Assembly (NCBI GenBank): GCA_015232335.1
Contig: JADFZV010000010.1
Span: 1-64,000 of the forward strand
From: Alphaproteobacteria bacterium
GTDB lineage: Bacteria > Pseudomonadota > Alphaproteobacteria > Rhodospirillales > WMHbin7
DNA: 64,000 bases
Direction: 5' to 3'
Shown here one piece after another: positions 32,885 through 40,301 of this stretch (the first letter of the stretch is position 1; every line of letters begins with the position of its first letter). A program made the translations under genes and the position numbers. The notes beneath the pieces were generated by a model. That model ran no database searches. It saw only the letters and a program-made list of their open reading frames with translations, and was not told the origin of the DNA.

Positions 32885-33579
32885 CCCATCTTATCGTCGA
32901 ATGCGATCAGCAGGATTCGGATTGGTGCGGCGCCGACGGGCTTCTGACCAGGGCATGCGACCTTGAGCCTGAGAAGGCTGAGGGCTTGCAGCTTGTGCTT
33001 CTTAGGGGAAGTCCCGAATCAGTGCCGCAATGGGCAGGAGCGGCCAATGTCCATTGGCTGGTAGAGCAGGGATTGGATGCGGCAGCACGTCTGCGCGATC
33101 TTTATCCGGGCGAAAGGTTTCTGCCCGCGGTTACCGCTACGCGGCCATCGACGCATTTCACCATGGGCCAGCATTATACGGGGGATGGCTTCAGCTACTA
33201 CGTGCCCGATATGACGACTTACAGGACTTACCGTATCGACGATGGCGATGTTTACCTGTCCGACTGGTTGGAACGTGTTTCATCCCTGGGCTTTGATACG
33301 GTTTTGTTCAATACCCCCGACGCCAAGGCGGATGCGAAGGGATTCGATCTCGATCTGCTTGAAAAAGCCAAGCGGCTTTTTCAGGGCAGAATCATCCTGT
33401 CCGGCGAGGGGGCTGGCGAACCGGTGCATTTCGAGCGCTTGAAAGAGCAAGGATGTTGCTTTGCCGCTTTGTTGCCGCAAGCCGTGGCGGCCAGGCTGAA
33501 TCTGCAAGAGATCGTCAAGATATTGGTACCACCTGCCGAGGGGGCTTCTCCTCAGGAGAGTGAAGGAGCGGCTGCCTGA
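32881..33579 (+). CDS. Unknown protein, TIM-barrel-like C-terminal half
   Basis: I do not recognise this 232-residue protein. It is cytoplasmic with no signal or membrane segment. The C-terminal half (GFDTVLFNTPDAK, RIILSGEGAG, then LKEQGCCFAALL) looks like the alternating strands and loops of HisA/HisF-type phosphate-binding barrels. The N-terminal half contains AVTATRPSTHF. The start overlaps the second Mrp gene (ATGA) and the next gene begins 2 bp after its stop. Context suggests maturation or cofactor metabolism for the island enzyme. Confidence 0.6.
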   Translation: MTHLIVECDQQDSDWCGADGLLTRACDLEPEKAEGLQLVLLRGSPESVPQWAGAANVHWLVEQGLDAAARLRDLYPGERFLPAVTATRPSTHFTMGQHYTGDGFSYYVPDMTTYRTYRIDDGDVYLSDWLERVSSLGFDTVLFNTPDAKADAKGFDLDLLEKAKRLFQGRIILSGEGAGEPVHFERLKEQGCCFAALLPQAVAARLNLQEIVKILVPPAEGASPQESEGAAA

Positions 33580-33581
33580 AC

Positions 33582-34058
33582 ATGCATCTGCCCTTCTTTA
33601 CACTTCTCCTGTTCCTCCTCCTCGGACTTGGTGGGGGGGCGTCGGCGGAACAAGGCATCCGTTACCTATCGCCGGATATGGTGGCAGACGCCTTGGTTTC
33701 TCCGGCGCCCCCGCTTGTCGTCGATGCGCGAGGGCGCGATATTTACGCATCGGGCACGGTTCCCGGCGCCGTCAATGCCGGACGCGATCCCGAAGGCTTT
33801 CTGCCCGCCAAGGGAAGCGGGGCCTTGCTGCTCATCTTAAGAAAGGGTGCCAGCCCGACATTGAAGCGTGCCTGGGCCGAGCGGTTTTCGGCCTTTGGCT
33901 ATACGGTCGCCATTCTCAATGGTGGGTTCGAAGCTTGGCAGGCGGCAGGGCTGCCGGTCGAGATTCCTGCTTCCGGCCATATCAAGCCCGGCTCAACCCC
34001 CTTCACGATTCCACGCGGTCTGTGCGAGGCCAACACACCGGCCCAGGTGCATGAATGA
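33582..34058 (+). CDS. Periplasmic rhodanese-like protein lacking the active-site cysteine
   Basis: A 158-residue exported single rhodanese domain. The signal peptide ends in GGASAEQ. The fold markers LVVDARGRDIYASGTVPGAVN and LNGGFEAWQAAGLPV are present. The loop that should read C-R-x-G-x-R reads ILRKGASP, with no Cys, so persulfide transfer is not possible by the usual route. It may bind a partner or an anion. It overlaps the pentahaem cytochrome gene by 4 bp. Confidence 0.82.
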   Translation: MHLPFFTLLLFLLLGLGGGASAEQGIRYLSPDMVADALVSPAPPLVVDARGRDIYASGTVPGAVNAGRDPEGFLPAKGSGALLLILRKGASPTLKRAWAERFSAFGYTVAILNGGFEAWQAAGLPVEIPASGHIKPGSTPFTIPRGLCEANTPAQVHE

Positions 34059-34879
34059 AATGGCTGGCGGCAATGGCGATTTGTCTGCTTGCAGCCTGGC
34101 CGTCATGGGCAGACCAGGATTGCGCGGCATGCCATGTCGAGGCGGCGCTTCAGTTTTCGGATACGGCCATGGCAAAAGCAGCGCTCTCGGACGACTTTAC
34201 CAAGGAATGGGGCCTGTCCGGAAAAAGTCCCGACTGCCTTTCCTGCCATGCGCCTTCAAAAAAAGCCGGGATCGGTTGCATCGACTGCCATGGAATCGGG
34301 GCGCATCCCTACGCCCGATTGAGTGTTCCGGAAGTCTGCGCCCGTTGCCATGATGCGCCAGGGGAATCGACGGTGCGCAGCCACCGGGTCAGTCTGGCCC
34401 GACGCCAGGGATTGAACTGCCTGTCCTGTCACCTGAAATCCCCCAAGGAAAGTCATGCCTTTGTGGGGGCAACAGATAGCAGAATTCTAAAAAACGCTGC
34501 CAAACTGCATCTTGCGTTAAGGCGGGAGGCCGACAAGCAAATGCTTGTGGTAGCAGTGCGCCCGCAGACTGGCCACGCCCTTCCCGGCGGCACCACCGGG
34601 CGCTCTGTCTGGTTGACGGTCAAGGGGATGGACCTGAACAAATCCGTACGCTGGATGGAAACGAAGCGTTTTGGTTGGCTTGTGGCGGCGGATGGAAGAT
34701 GGGAAGACGCTACACTTGCCCCGGATATTGGTGTTAGTCTTGATTTGGCTGATCCAGGGCGCAAGGGAGCCGTTCAGGTCGAGGCGGAACTGATCTACCG
34801 ATTTCGCCCTGGTTCGTTGGAAGAGCCTGATTCAAGGCAGGTAACCATAAGCAGGGCAAGCATGCCCCTGTGGCCATGA
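34055..34879 (+). CDS. Periplasmic pentahaem c-type cytochrome
   Basis: A 274-residue exported protein with a signal peptide ending SWAD and five CxxCH haem sites: CAACH, CLSCH, CIDCH, CARCH and CLSCH. All lie in the first 135 residues. The C-terminal 130 residues have TGHALPGGTTGRSVWLTV and beta-rich sequence but no haem motif. It resembles the cytochrome c554 class of multihaem carriers. Probably passes electrons to or from the periplasmic catalytic subunit. Confidence 0.85.
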   Translation: MKWLAAMAICLLAAWPSWADQDCAACHVEAALQFSDTAMAKAALSDDFTKEWGLSGKSPDCLSCHAPSKKAGIGCIDCHGIGAHPYARLSVPEVCARCHDAPGESTVRSHRVSLARRQGLNCLSCHLKSPKESHAFVGATDSRILKNAAKLHLALRREADKQMLVVAVRPQTGHALPGGTTGRSVWLTVKGMDLNKSVRWMETKRFGWLVAADGRWEDATLAPDIGVSLDLADPGRKGAVQVEAELIYRFRPGSLEEPDSRQVTISRASMPLWP

Positions 34880-35763
34880 GGGACGGAACGAGCGTGACGA
34901 ACCGCATCTCGAGACGGACAGTCCTGACGCTGATGGGAGCGGCGGCCCTTGCCCGTCCCGTCCTGGCCGCCGAAGAAGAGCGTCCTGTTCGTTTTGGCCT
35001 GACTGCAGTGGTGGTTCGTGAGAATCTGCAATTCTTCGAACGTTGGCGTCATTTCCTTGAACAAAGGGTGGGGCGGCCCGTACGATTCGTTCAACGCCGG
35101 TCCTATCGGGAAATCATGGGGCTTTTGCAGACCGGCGAAATCGATTTTGCCTGGATCTGCGGCTATCCCTATGTGCAAAAGCGCGAGCCTGAATTTATCG
35201 AATTGATGGCGGTACCGGTCTTCCAGGGCGAGCCCTTGTACCATTCCTACATCATCGTTCATCGCGACAATCCGGCAACCTCGCTGGCCGATCTGAAGGG
35301 CAAGGTCTTTGCCTATTCCGATCCCGATTCCAATTCGGGCTATCTGGTGCCGCGCTATCTGCTGGCCAGCACCGGCGCTTCACCGGACAATTTCTACCGT
35401 CTGACCTTCTTTACCTACAATCATGCGGAGACGGTCGAGGCGATTGCCAATCGCGTTGCCGATGGCGGCGCGGTCGATTCTTATGTCTGGGAATTCATGG
35501 CCAAGACGCGGAGCAATGTTACCGAACGCACGAAGATCATCTCGCGCTCGCAGAAGTTCGGCTTTCCGCCGTTGGTCATGCGCAGTGCCGCCGATCCTGA
35601 ATTGAAGCGTCGCATGCAGGCTGCCATTTTTGGCATGCGCGAGGATATCGACGGCAGGGCGTTGCTGGGACAGCTCGCCCTCGACAGCTTCTCGCCGCCC
35701 AATCCCTCCCTGTTCGATGGCATTCGCGCCGTGGCCCAGCGCATGAACGAAGGAAAGCCGTGA
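34876..35763 (+). CDS. PhnD-like periplasmic binding protein (sensor partner)
   Basis: Substrate-binding protein of about 295 residues of the PhnD/phosphonate class. The Tat-like or lipid-free export signal has SRRTVLTLMG. Key regions are TGEIDFAWICGYPYV, DLKGKVFAYSDPDSNSGY and GAVDSYVWEF. No ABC permease or ATPase is nearby. Its direct coupling to a sensor kinase and NtrC-type regulator matches AioX/ArxX/ArrT-like proteins that bind an oxyanion for the kinase. ATG 34876 is used; GTG 34870 and 34894 are alternatives. Confidence 0.83.
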   Translation: MRDGTSVTNRISRRTVLTLMGAAALARPVLAAEEERPVRFGLTAVVVRENLQFFERWRHFLEQRVGRPVRFVQRRSYREIMGLLQTGEIDFAWICGYPYVQKREPEFIELMAVPVFQGEPLYHSYIIVHRDNPATSLADLKGKVFAYSDPDSNSGYLVPRYLLASTGASPDNFYRLTFFTYNHAETVEAIANRVADGGAVDSYVWEFMAKTRSNVTERTKIISRSQKFGFPPLVMRSAADPELKRRMQAAIFGMREDIDGRALLGQLALDSFSPPNPSLFDGIRAVAQRMNEGKP

Positions 35764-37253
35764 TTTTTTCGCACCCAAGAACATGGAGCCTGTCGGTCAA
35801 GCTGCCGCTGACCATTACGGCGGTGGTGGTGGGGGTTGCCATTACCGTCGGCATGGCCATCGTCGTGCAGGAACGCGACCGCATTCGCGAAAATCTGGAA
35901 GAAAAAGCACTGGTCATTGCCAGGGGCGTTGCCGGCGTCGCCTATGAAGCCGTGCTGCGCAATGACTACTGGGGCTTGTACAAGTCCTTGATCTCAATGA
36001 CGGCGCCTACCGAATCCAGCGAGAACCCTCCCGGCATTCTTGGCGGCATGGTGCTGGATACCGAGGGCCGTGTTCTGGCTCACATGAATCCCGAAACAAA
36101 TCCCGTGGGCATGCCACTTCTGGCGGCCAATCCAGAACAGCGCAAATGGCTGCGCGAAGTGCTGGAGACAAACGCTCCGCACATTCACACTGCCCAGGGA
36201 GAGAAGGGCGAATATGTTGAAAGTATCGTGCCGGTTCAATCGGAAGGCTCGGTCGTTGGAATGGTCATTCTTCACTTGTCGACCGAAGAAATTCATACGC
36301 GCACATTGGCGGCTGCAGGAATCATTTTCGGTATTGCCATAGCGCTTGCCGTGGTTGGAAGTATGCTGGGTGCCTATATTTCCCGGCGTATGATCCGACC
36401 TTTGAACGCGCTGGCCAATGGCATGGATACGGTGGGTCGCGGCGATTTTACGCCGGTTATTCCTCTAAGACCGCGTGATCAGGACGAGATCGGCCAACTG
36501 GTCGAATCCTTCAACCGCATGACGGGCGAGCTTTCCGAGAAGAGGCAATTGGAGCAGCAACTGGCCTTAAGCGAAAAGCTGGCTGCCCTGGGGCGCATTG
36601 CCGCGGGTGTGGCGCATGAGGTCAACAACCCGTTGGGCGGCATGTTGAACTGTCTGGACACTTTGAAGAAGAAGCCGGGAGATGAAGAACTGGTCCAGCG
36701 TTATCTTCCCATGCTGGAACGCGGCCTTAACCGCATCCGCGCCATTGTTCAGGGATTGCTGGCCGAACTGCGTACCGATCAGGCCGAGGCCTGGGGCGAT
36801 GGCGGATGCGTCGAAGACGTCAAGGATCTGATCGTTGCCGAAATCGGTGAACGGCCCATCCTGCTCTTGTGGTCGAACCAGATCGATGACAAGACCTGCA
36901 TCAATTGCGGTCATCTTCAGCAGGTGGCGCACAATCTGCTGCGCAATGCCGTGCAGGCGGTTGGCGAATATGGAACGGTTTCCTTTCGCACACAGGCCAG
37001 CGGCGGAATGCTGTTGATCGAGGTAGAGGATGATGGGGTTGGGATTCCCGAGGATGTTCTGGCCCATCTGTTTGACCCTTTCTTTACAACACGAGCTTCG
37101 GGAACAGGGCTTGGTCTGTGGATCACTTATCGTTTGATCGAGCGCATGGGTGGCGAAATCGAGGTTGAATCGGAAGTCGGCAAGGGAAGCCTGTTCAGGG
37201 TTCGTGTTCCTGCCAAGATGGTCATGCAGTCAGCCCTATCGGGTGCGGCATGA
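35760..37253 (+). CDS. Membrane sensor histidine kinase (periplasmic sensor, HAMP)
   Basis: A 497-residue kinase. TM1 is at residues about 13-33, a periplasmic Cache-like domain runs from about 38 to 178, and TM2 is at about 182-206. HAMP follows, then the H-box AGVAHEVNNPLGGML and a HATPase domain with NLLRNAVQA, DDGVGIP and GTGLGLW. No receiver is attached. The GTG start overlaps the PhnD-like stop and the stop overlaps the regulator start. The pair is expected to sense the PhnD-like protein and its ligand, like AioS. Confidence 0.9.
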   Translation: MIFSHPRTWSLSVKLPLTITAVVVGVAITVGMAIVVQERDRIRENLEEKALVIARGVAGVAYEAVLRNDYWGLYKSLISMTAPTESSENPPGILGGMVLDTEGRVLAHMNPETNPVGMPLLAANPEQRKWLREVLETNAPHIHTAQGEKGEYVESIVPVQSEGSVVGMVILHLSTEEIHTRTLAAAGIIFGIAIALAVVGSMLGAYISRRMIRPLNALANGMDTVGRGDFTPVIPLRPRDQDEIGQLVESFNRMTGELSEKRQLEQQLALSEKLAALGRIAAGVAHEVNNPLGGMLNCLDTLKKKPGDEELVQRYLPMLERGLNRIRAIVQGLLAELRTDQAEAWGDGGCVEDVKDLIVAEIGERPILLLWSNQIDDKTCINCGHLQQVAHNLLRNAVQAVGEYGTVSFRTQASGGMLLIEVEDDGVGIPEDVLAHLFDPFFTTRASGTGLGLWITYRLIERMGGEIEVESEVGKGSLFRVRVPAKMVMQSALSGAA

Positions 37254-38650
37254 GCCCCAAAGCGCTTCCGCCTCAAGATGGTCTCAATGTTCTGATTGTC
37301 GAGGACGATGAGATCATGCGCCTGTCTTTGGTCGACCGGCTGAAGATGGAGGGAATATCAACAGCCTCTGCCGGAAGCATTGCCGAGGCGCGCCGTTTTC
37401 TGGCGCAAGCCTCTGCTGATCTGGTGGTAACGGATATCCGCTTGCCAGATGGTTCCGGGCGCGATTTTTTCCACGAGGTATCGGCGGCCCTGCCCGGCGT
37501 TCCGGTGATGGTCATGACGGGCTATGGTTCGGTGCCGGATGCCGTGGACTTGGTCAAGGCGGGCGCCATCGATTACCTGACCAAGCCCTTTAAGCTGGAT
37601 GGCTTCGTTGCCTCGGTTCAGCGCGTTCTGCATTCCGTGGCCGAAGCGCGCCAGTATGCCGCCATGAATCAGAATGGCTTGGAAAATCCGTTCAGGCCAG
37701 GCATGGGGCTTTTAGGAACCAGTGCCGACATGCGCGGTGTTGAGCGTTTAATTGCCCGAATAGCGCCCTTGGATAGTTCAGTTCTAATTACCGGTGAATC
37801 AGGGGTTGGCAAGGAAGTGGTGGCCAATATGATCCATCACAACAGCCGACGCAGAAACAAGCCCTTCATCAAGGTCAATTGTGCCGCCATTCCCTCGAAT
37901 CTGGTGGAAAGCGAGTTGTTCGGCCATGAGAAGGGGGCCTTTACCGGGGCCGACAAACGCAGAACCGGACGTTTTGAACAAGCCGAGGGCGGCACCATTT
38001 TTCTGGATGAAATCGCCGAGATTCCACCGGAAACCCAGGTCAAGCTGCTGCGCGTGCTACAGGAGCGCGAGATCGTGCGCCTTGGCGGCAGCGAAAGCAT
38101 TTCCCTGAATGTCCGTATTCTTGCGGCGACTCAGGTCGATCTGCAAACGGCCATAACGCAAGAGCGGTTTCGCAGCGATCTGTTCTGGCGTTTGAATGTC
38201 ATTCGCGTCGATATACCGCCACTGCGCGACCGGGCCGAGGATGCCGAATATTTGGCCAGAAGATTCACCCGCGACTATGCCGAGGCCATGGAGAAGCGCA
38301 TATCTGGCCTGTCGGCCGACGCATCGGCAAGGCTTCAGGAATGGCCGTTCCCGGGCAATGTGCGCGAGCTTAAGAACATGATCGAGCGCGCCGTTGCCCT
38401 GTGCGACGGTTCGCGCCTGGAAGTGCATGACCTTTTCTCTGCCGTTCTTCAGCGCGAGAAATCAACTGGCAGCGAAAGCCTGTCTTTGAAGGCAGCGGTC
38501 GAAGAGGCGGAACGGGAAGTCATTCGCCTGACCTTGGAGCGGTGCAACGGTGCGGTCGGGCAGGCCGCCGAGCTTCTGGGCATTTCCAGAAAGAGCCTAT
38601 GGGAGAAGATGCGCCGCTACGGCATTCAGAAGGAAGGCGAGGCGGGATGA
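37250..38650 (+). CDS. NtrC-family sigma-54-dependent response regulator
   Basis: A 466-residue enhancer-binding protein with a receiver domain (phosphoacceptor Asp in VTDIRLPDG). The AAA+ domain has Walker A GESGVGKE, the sigma-54-contacting loop GAFTGA, and GGTIFLDEIAE. The C-terminal Fis-type helix-turn-helix is GAVGQAAELLGISRKSLWEKMRR. It would activate the -24/-12 promoter at 22706 through the palindrome at 22594. Its ATG overlaps the kinase stop, and the rhodanese gene start overlaps its stop. Confidence 0.95.
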   Translation: MSPKALPPQDGLNVLIVEDDEIMRLSLVDRLKMEGISTASAGSIAEARRFLAQASADLVVTDIRLPDGSGRDFFHEVSAALPGVPVMVMTGYGSVPDAVDLVKAGAIDYLTKPFKLDGFVASVQRVLHSVAEARQYAAMNQNGLENPFRPGMGLLGTSADMRGVERLIARIAPLDSSVLITGESGVGKEVVANMIHHNSRRRNKPFIKVNCAAIPSNLVESELFGHEKGAFTGADKRRTGRFEQAEGGTIFLDEIAEIPPETQVKLLRVLQEREIVRLGGSESISLNVRILAATQVDLQTAITQERFRSDLFWRLNVIRVDIPPLRDRAEDAEYLARRFTRDYAEAMEKRISGLSADASARLQEWPFPGNVRELKNMIERAVALCDGSRLEVHDLFSAVLQREKSTGSESLSLKAAVEEAEREVIRLTLERCNGAVGQAAELLGISRKSLWEKMRRYGIQKEGEAG

Positions 38651-39543
38651 GGCGGCTGCTTGCGCTTGTGGCGTTATGCCTTGCCGTTTCCCTGCCTGCA
38701 ATGGCGCAGCCGCTGGTTTCGGCGGAATGGCTGTCCCGGCATCTGACGGATTCCGATATTCGCGTTATCGATGTCGGACGAAGTGCCGGAGAGTTTCTTT
38801 CGGCCCATATTCCCGGATCGGCCTTCACCGATTACAAGAAGGACGGCTGGCGGGTGGAACGCAATGGCGTTCCGGATGTCATGAATACGGTTCCAGCCCT
38901 GGAATCACTGTTGGGCCGGTTGGGCGTTTCACATGAAACACACGTCATCCTGGTGGCGCAGGGAACTTCGGCTTATGACATGGCTTCGGCGACAAGACTT
39001 TACTGGACGTTGAAGATGCTGGGGCATGAAGGAGTGTCCATCCTGGATGGCGGTTTATCCGGTTATGCCCAGAAGAAGCTGCCCCTGGAGGCTGGACCGC
39101 CCAAGAGGATCGAGGCGGTTGCCTTTGCGGCGCGCCCTTCCACCGGCTTGTCGGCGCTTCTCGATGAGGTAGCGACCGGCAGCACGCTTTTGGTCGATTC
39201 CCGGCCCAGCGACGAATATCTGGGTATCAACAAAAGCGACAAGGTGCAACGCTATGGAACGCTTCCGGGGGCGATCAATTTGCCGTTGGTCTGGATGACG
39301 GTGGATGGCAAGGGCTTTTTCCGTAAGCCCGAGGAATTGAAAGCATTGTTCGCCTTTGCCAAAGTGCCTGCGAGTGGCCGCCAGATCGTGTTCTGCAATA
39401 CCGGCCATACGGCGTCTCTGGTCTGGTTCGTCGCCCATGAATTGCTGGGCAATTCCCTGGCTAGGCTTTACGACGGTTCCCTGGCGGAGTGGTCGCTTGA
39501 TCCTGGACGGCCTATGAAGCAAATCGTTGTCATCTCCATGTAA
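38647..39543 (+). CDS. Periplasmic tandem rhodanese (sulfurtransferase, SseA type)
   Basis: Exported two-domain thiosulfate or mercaptopyruvate sulfurtransferase of 298 residues. The signal peptide ends in AMAQ. The first domain (VIDVGRSAGEF) lacks a Cys, as usual. The second has VDSRPSDEY and the active-site loop FCNTGHTA with the catalytic Cys. Thiosulfate as donor would release sulfite. It overlaps the NtrC-type gene start-to-stop and is the last gene of the island operon. Two rhodaneses in one operon are the best hint of sulfur or selenium chemistry. Confidence 0.85.
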   Translation: MRRLLALVALCLAVSLPAMAQPLVSAEWLSRHLTDSDIRVIDVGRSAGEFLSAHIPGSAFTDYKKDGWRVERNGVPDVMNTVPALESLLGRLGVSHETHVILVAQGTSAYDMASATRLYWTLKMLGHEGVSILDGGLSGYAQKKLPLEAGPPKRIEAVAFAARPSTGLSALLDEVATGSTLLVDSRPSDEYLGINKSDKVQRYGTLPGAINLPLVWMTVDGKGFFRKPEELKALFAFAKVPASGRQIVFCNTGHTASLVWFVAHELLGNSLARLYDGSLAEWSLDPGRPMKQIVVISM

Positions 39544-39665
39544 TGGACAGACAAGTTAGTGGGTTACTTGGTGCAAGTGACTTGGGGTCCCATGAAAGAC
39601 TATGATTTGCTGGAGGGGTGTATCTCCCCAAACCATCTCTGCCTCCACCTTTCGTCGTCGGAGTA

Positions 39666-39698
39666 ACTGGGCGCTCGACATGGTATGGCCTGCCATGA
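39666..39698 (+). pseudogene. C-terminal remnant of a Fic-type gene at the island's right edge
   Basis: The frame reads T-G-R-S-T-W-Y-G-L-P-stop, the end of a Fic-family protein's winged-helix tail. The 28 bp at 39667-39694 are identical to 54234-54261, where a longer Fic remnant is found. No upstream coding part is preserved. It indicates that unrelated mobile debris abuts the island edge. Confidence 0.55.
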
Positions 39699-39722
39699 AG
39701 TGCGGGCGAGGTGGCCGCTCGC

Positions 39723-39739
39723 GGGACAATTTGGGGACA
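39723..39739. repeat. GGGACA direct repeat, candidate recombinase arm-type site (right)
   Basis: Two GGGACA copies (39723-39728 and 39734-39739) are 11 bp apart, about 110 bp inside the right long repeat. The arrangement mirrors 21379-21395 near the left end. Confidence 0.35.
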
Positions 39740-39842
39740 GTGCTAGGTGAAATTACCGGAATCTAGAGGAAACTAGGCGCAGCTTAATCCGTTGATTTTA
39801 AAGGATGCCCTATTTTCTGGCATTGATAATAAACGGTTTTCT

Positions 39843-39951
39843 GCGGTTTTTGGTACCGCCATTCCCAGGTTCGATCCCTGGCGCCCCAGCCAATCTTTTC
39901 AATGAGTTATGGGAATTCTGGAAATTTTGGCCCGGATTTTTTGGGACAATT
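39843..39951 (+). repeat. Right direct repeat of the island (attR) with 3' half of tRNA-Gln
   Basis: This copy matches 20892-21000 over 109 bp. The tRNA part differs at four positions. Two of them are compensatory in the T stem (CCAGG/CCTGG here, CTAGG/CCTAG in the intact gene). The 60 bp beyond the tRNA are identical. The 5' half of the tRNA is missing, so this is not a functional tRNA gene. Confidence 0.85.
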
Positions 39952-40301
39952 GCTCACGATTTCCTCTCAAAGTATGTGCGATTTTGCCCAGACTAAGAAT
40001 GGCGAAATGACGCCGTCCGCCACCACATCGCGCACGGCGTTCCGCGCAACCGTATTGTCGCGCATCTTGCCTTGGTCGTGTCGCCATTGTTCACCACGTC
40101 GGCAGAAGCAAGCACAAAATTGCCATCGGCCGGGCTCAGCAACCTGACCACGCGGCGAACAAGTTATCGCCTGCTTGGTGATGATGTGGATGGCCATTCA
40201 TATTCAATCCACATCCCATCCACATCACCCCATCAGTGTTGTGGGATATGGCCCTCTGGGTCCACGCCATGTCCGCATTCAATCCTTTAGGGGGAAGTTT
40301 C
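39952..40301. other. Gap between island edge and Cache gene
   Basis: About 350 bp without a convincing gene. Short ORFs occur on both strands but none has a recognised family or good ribosome site, and they may be decayed coding sequence. The last part holds the long inverted repeat at 40182-40227 and the ribosome site of the Cache gene. Confidence 0.5.
40182..40227. promoter_or_regulatory. 12-bp inverted repeat upstream of the Cache-channel operon
   Basis: TGATGTGGATGG (40182-40193) and CCATCCACATCA (40216-40227) are perfect inverted arms around a 22-base spacer. The spacer holds a further ATCCACATCC direct copy. It lies about 75 bp before the start codon, a plausible operator position. Confidence 0.5.

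Noticed and set aside
39839..39893. Possible second tRNA-Gln gene
   Set aside because: Only the anticodon stem onward is present; the acceptor 5' strand and D arm are missing, so it is an attachment-site duplication.
39899..40290. Short ORFs on both strands after attR
   Set aside because: None has a recognised family, signal or ribosome site, and they overlap the direct repeat; treated as non-coding or decayed.
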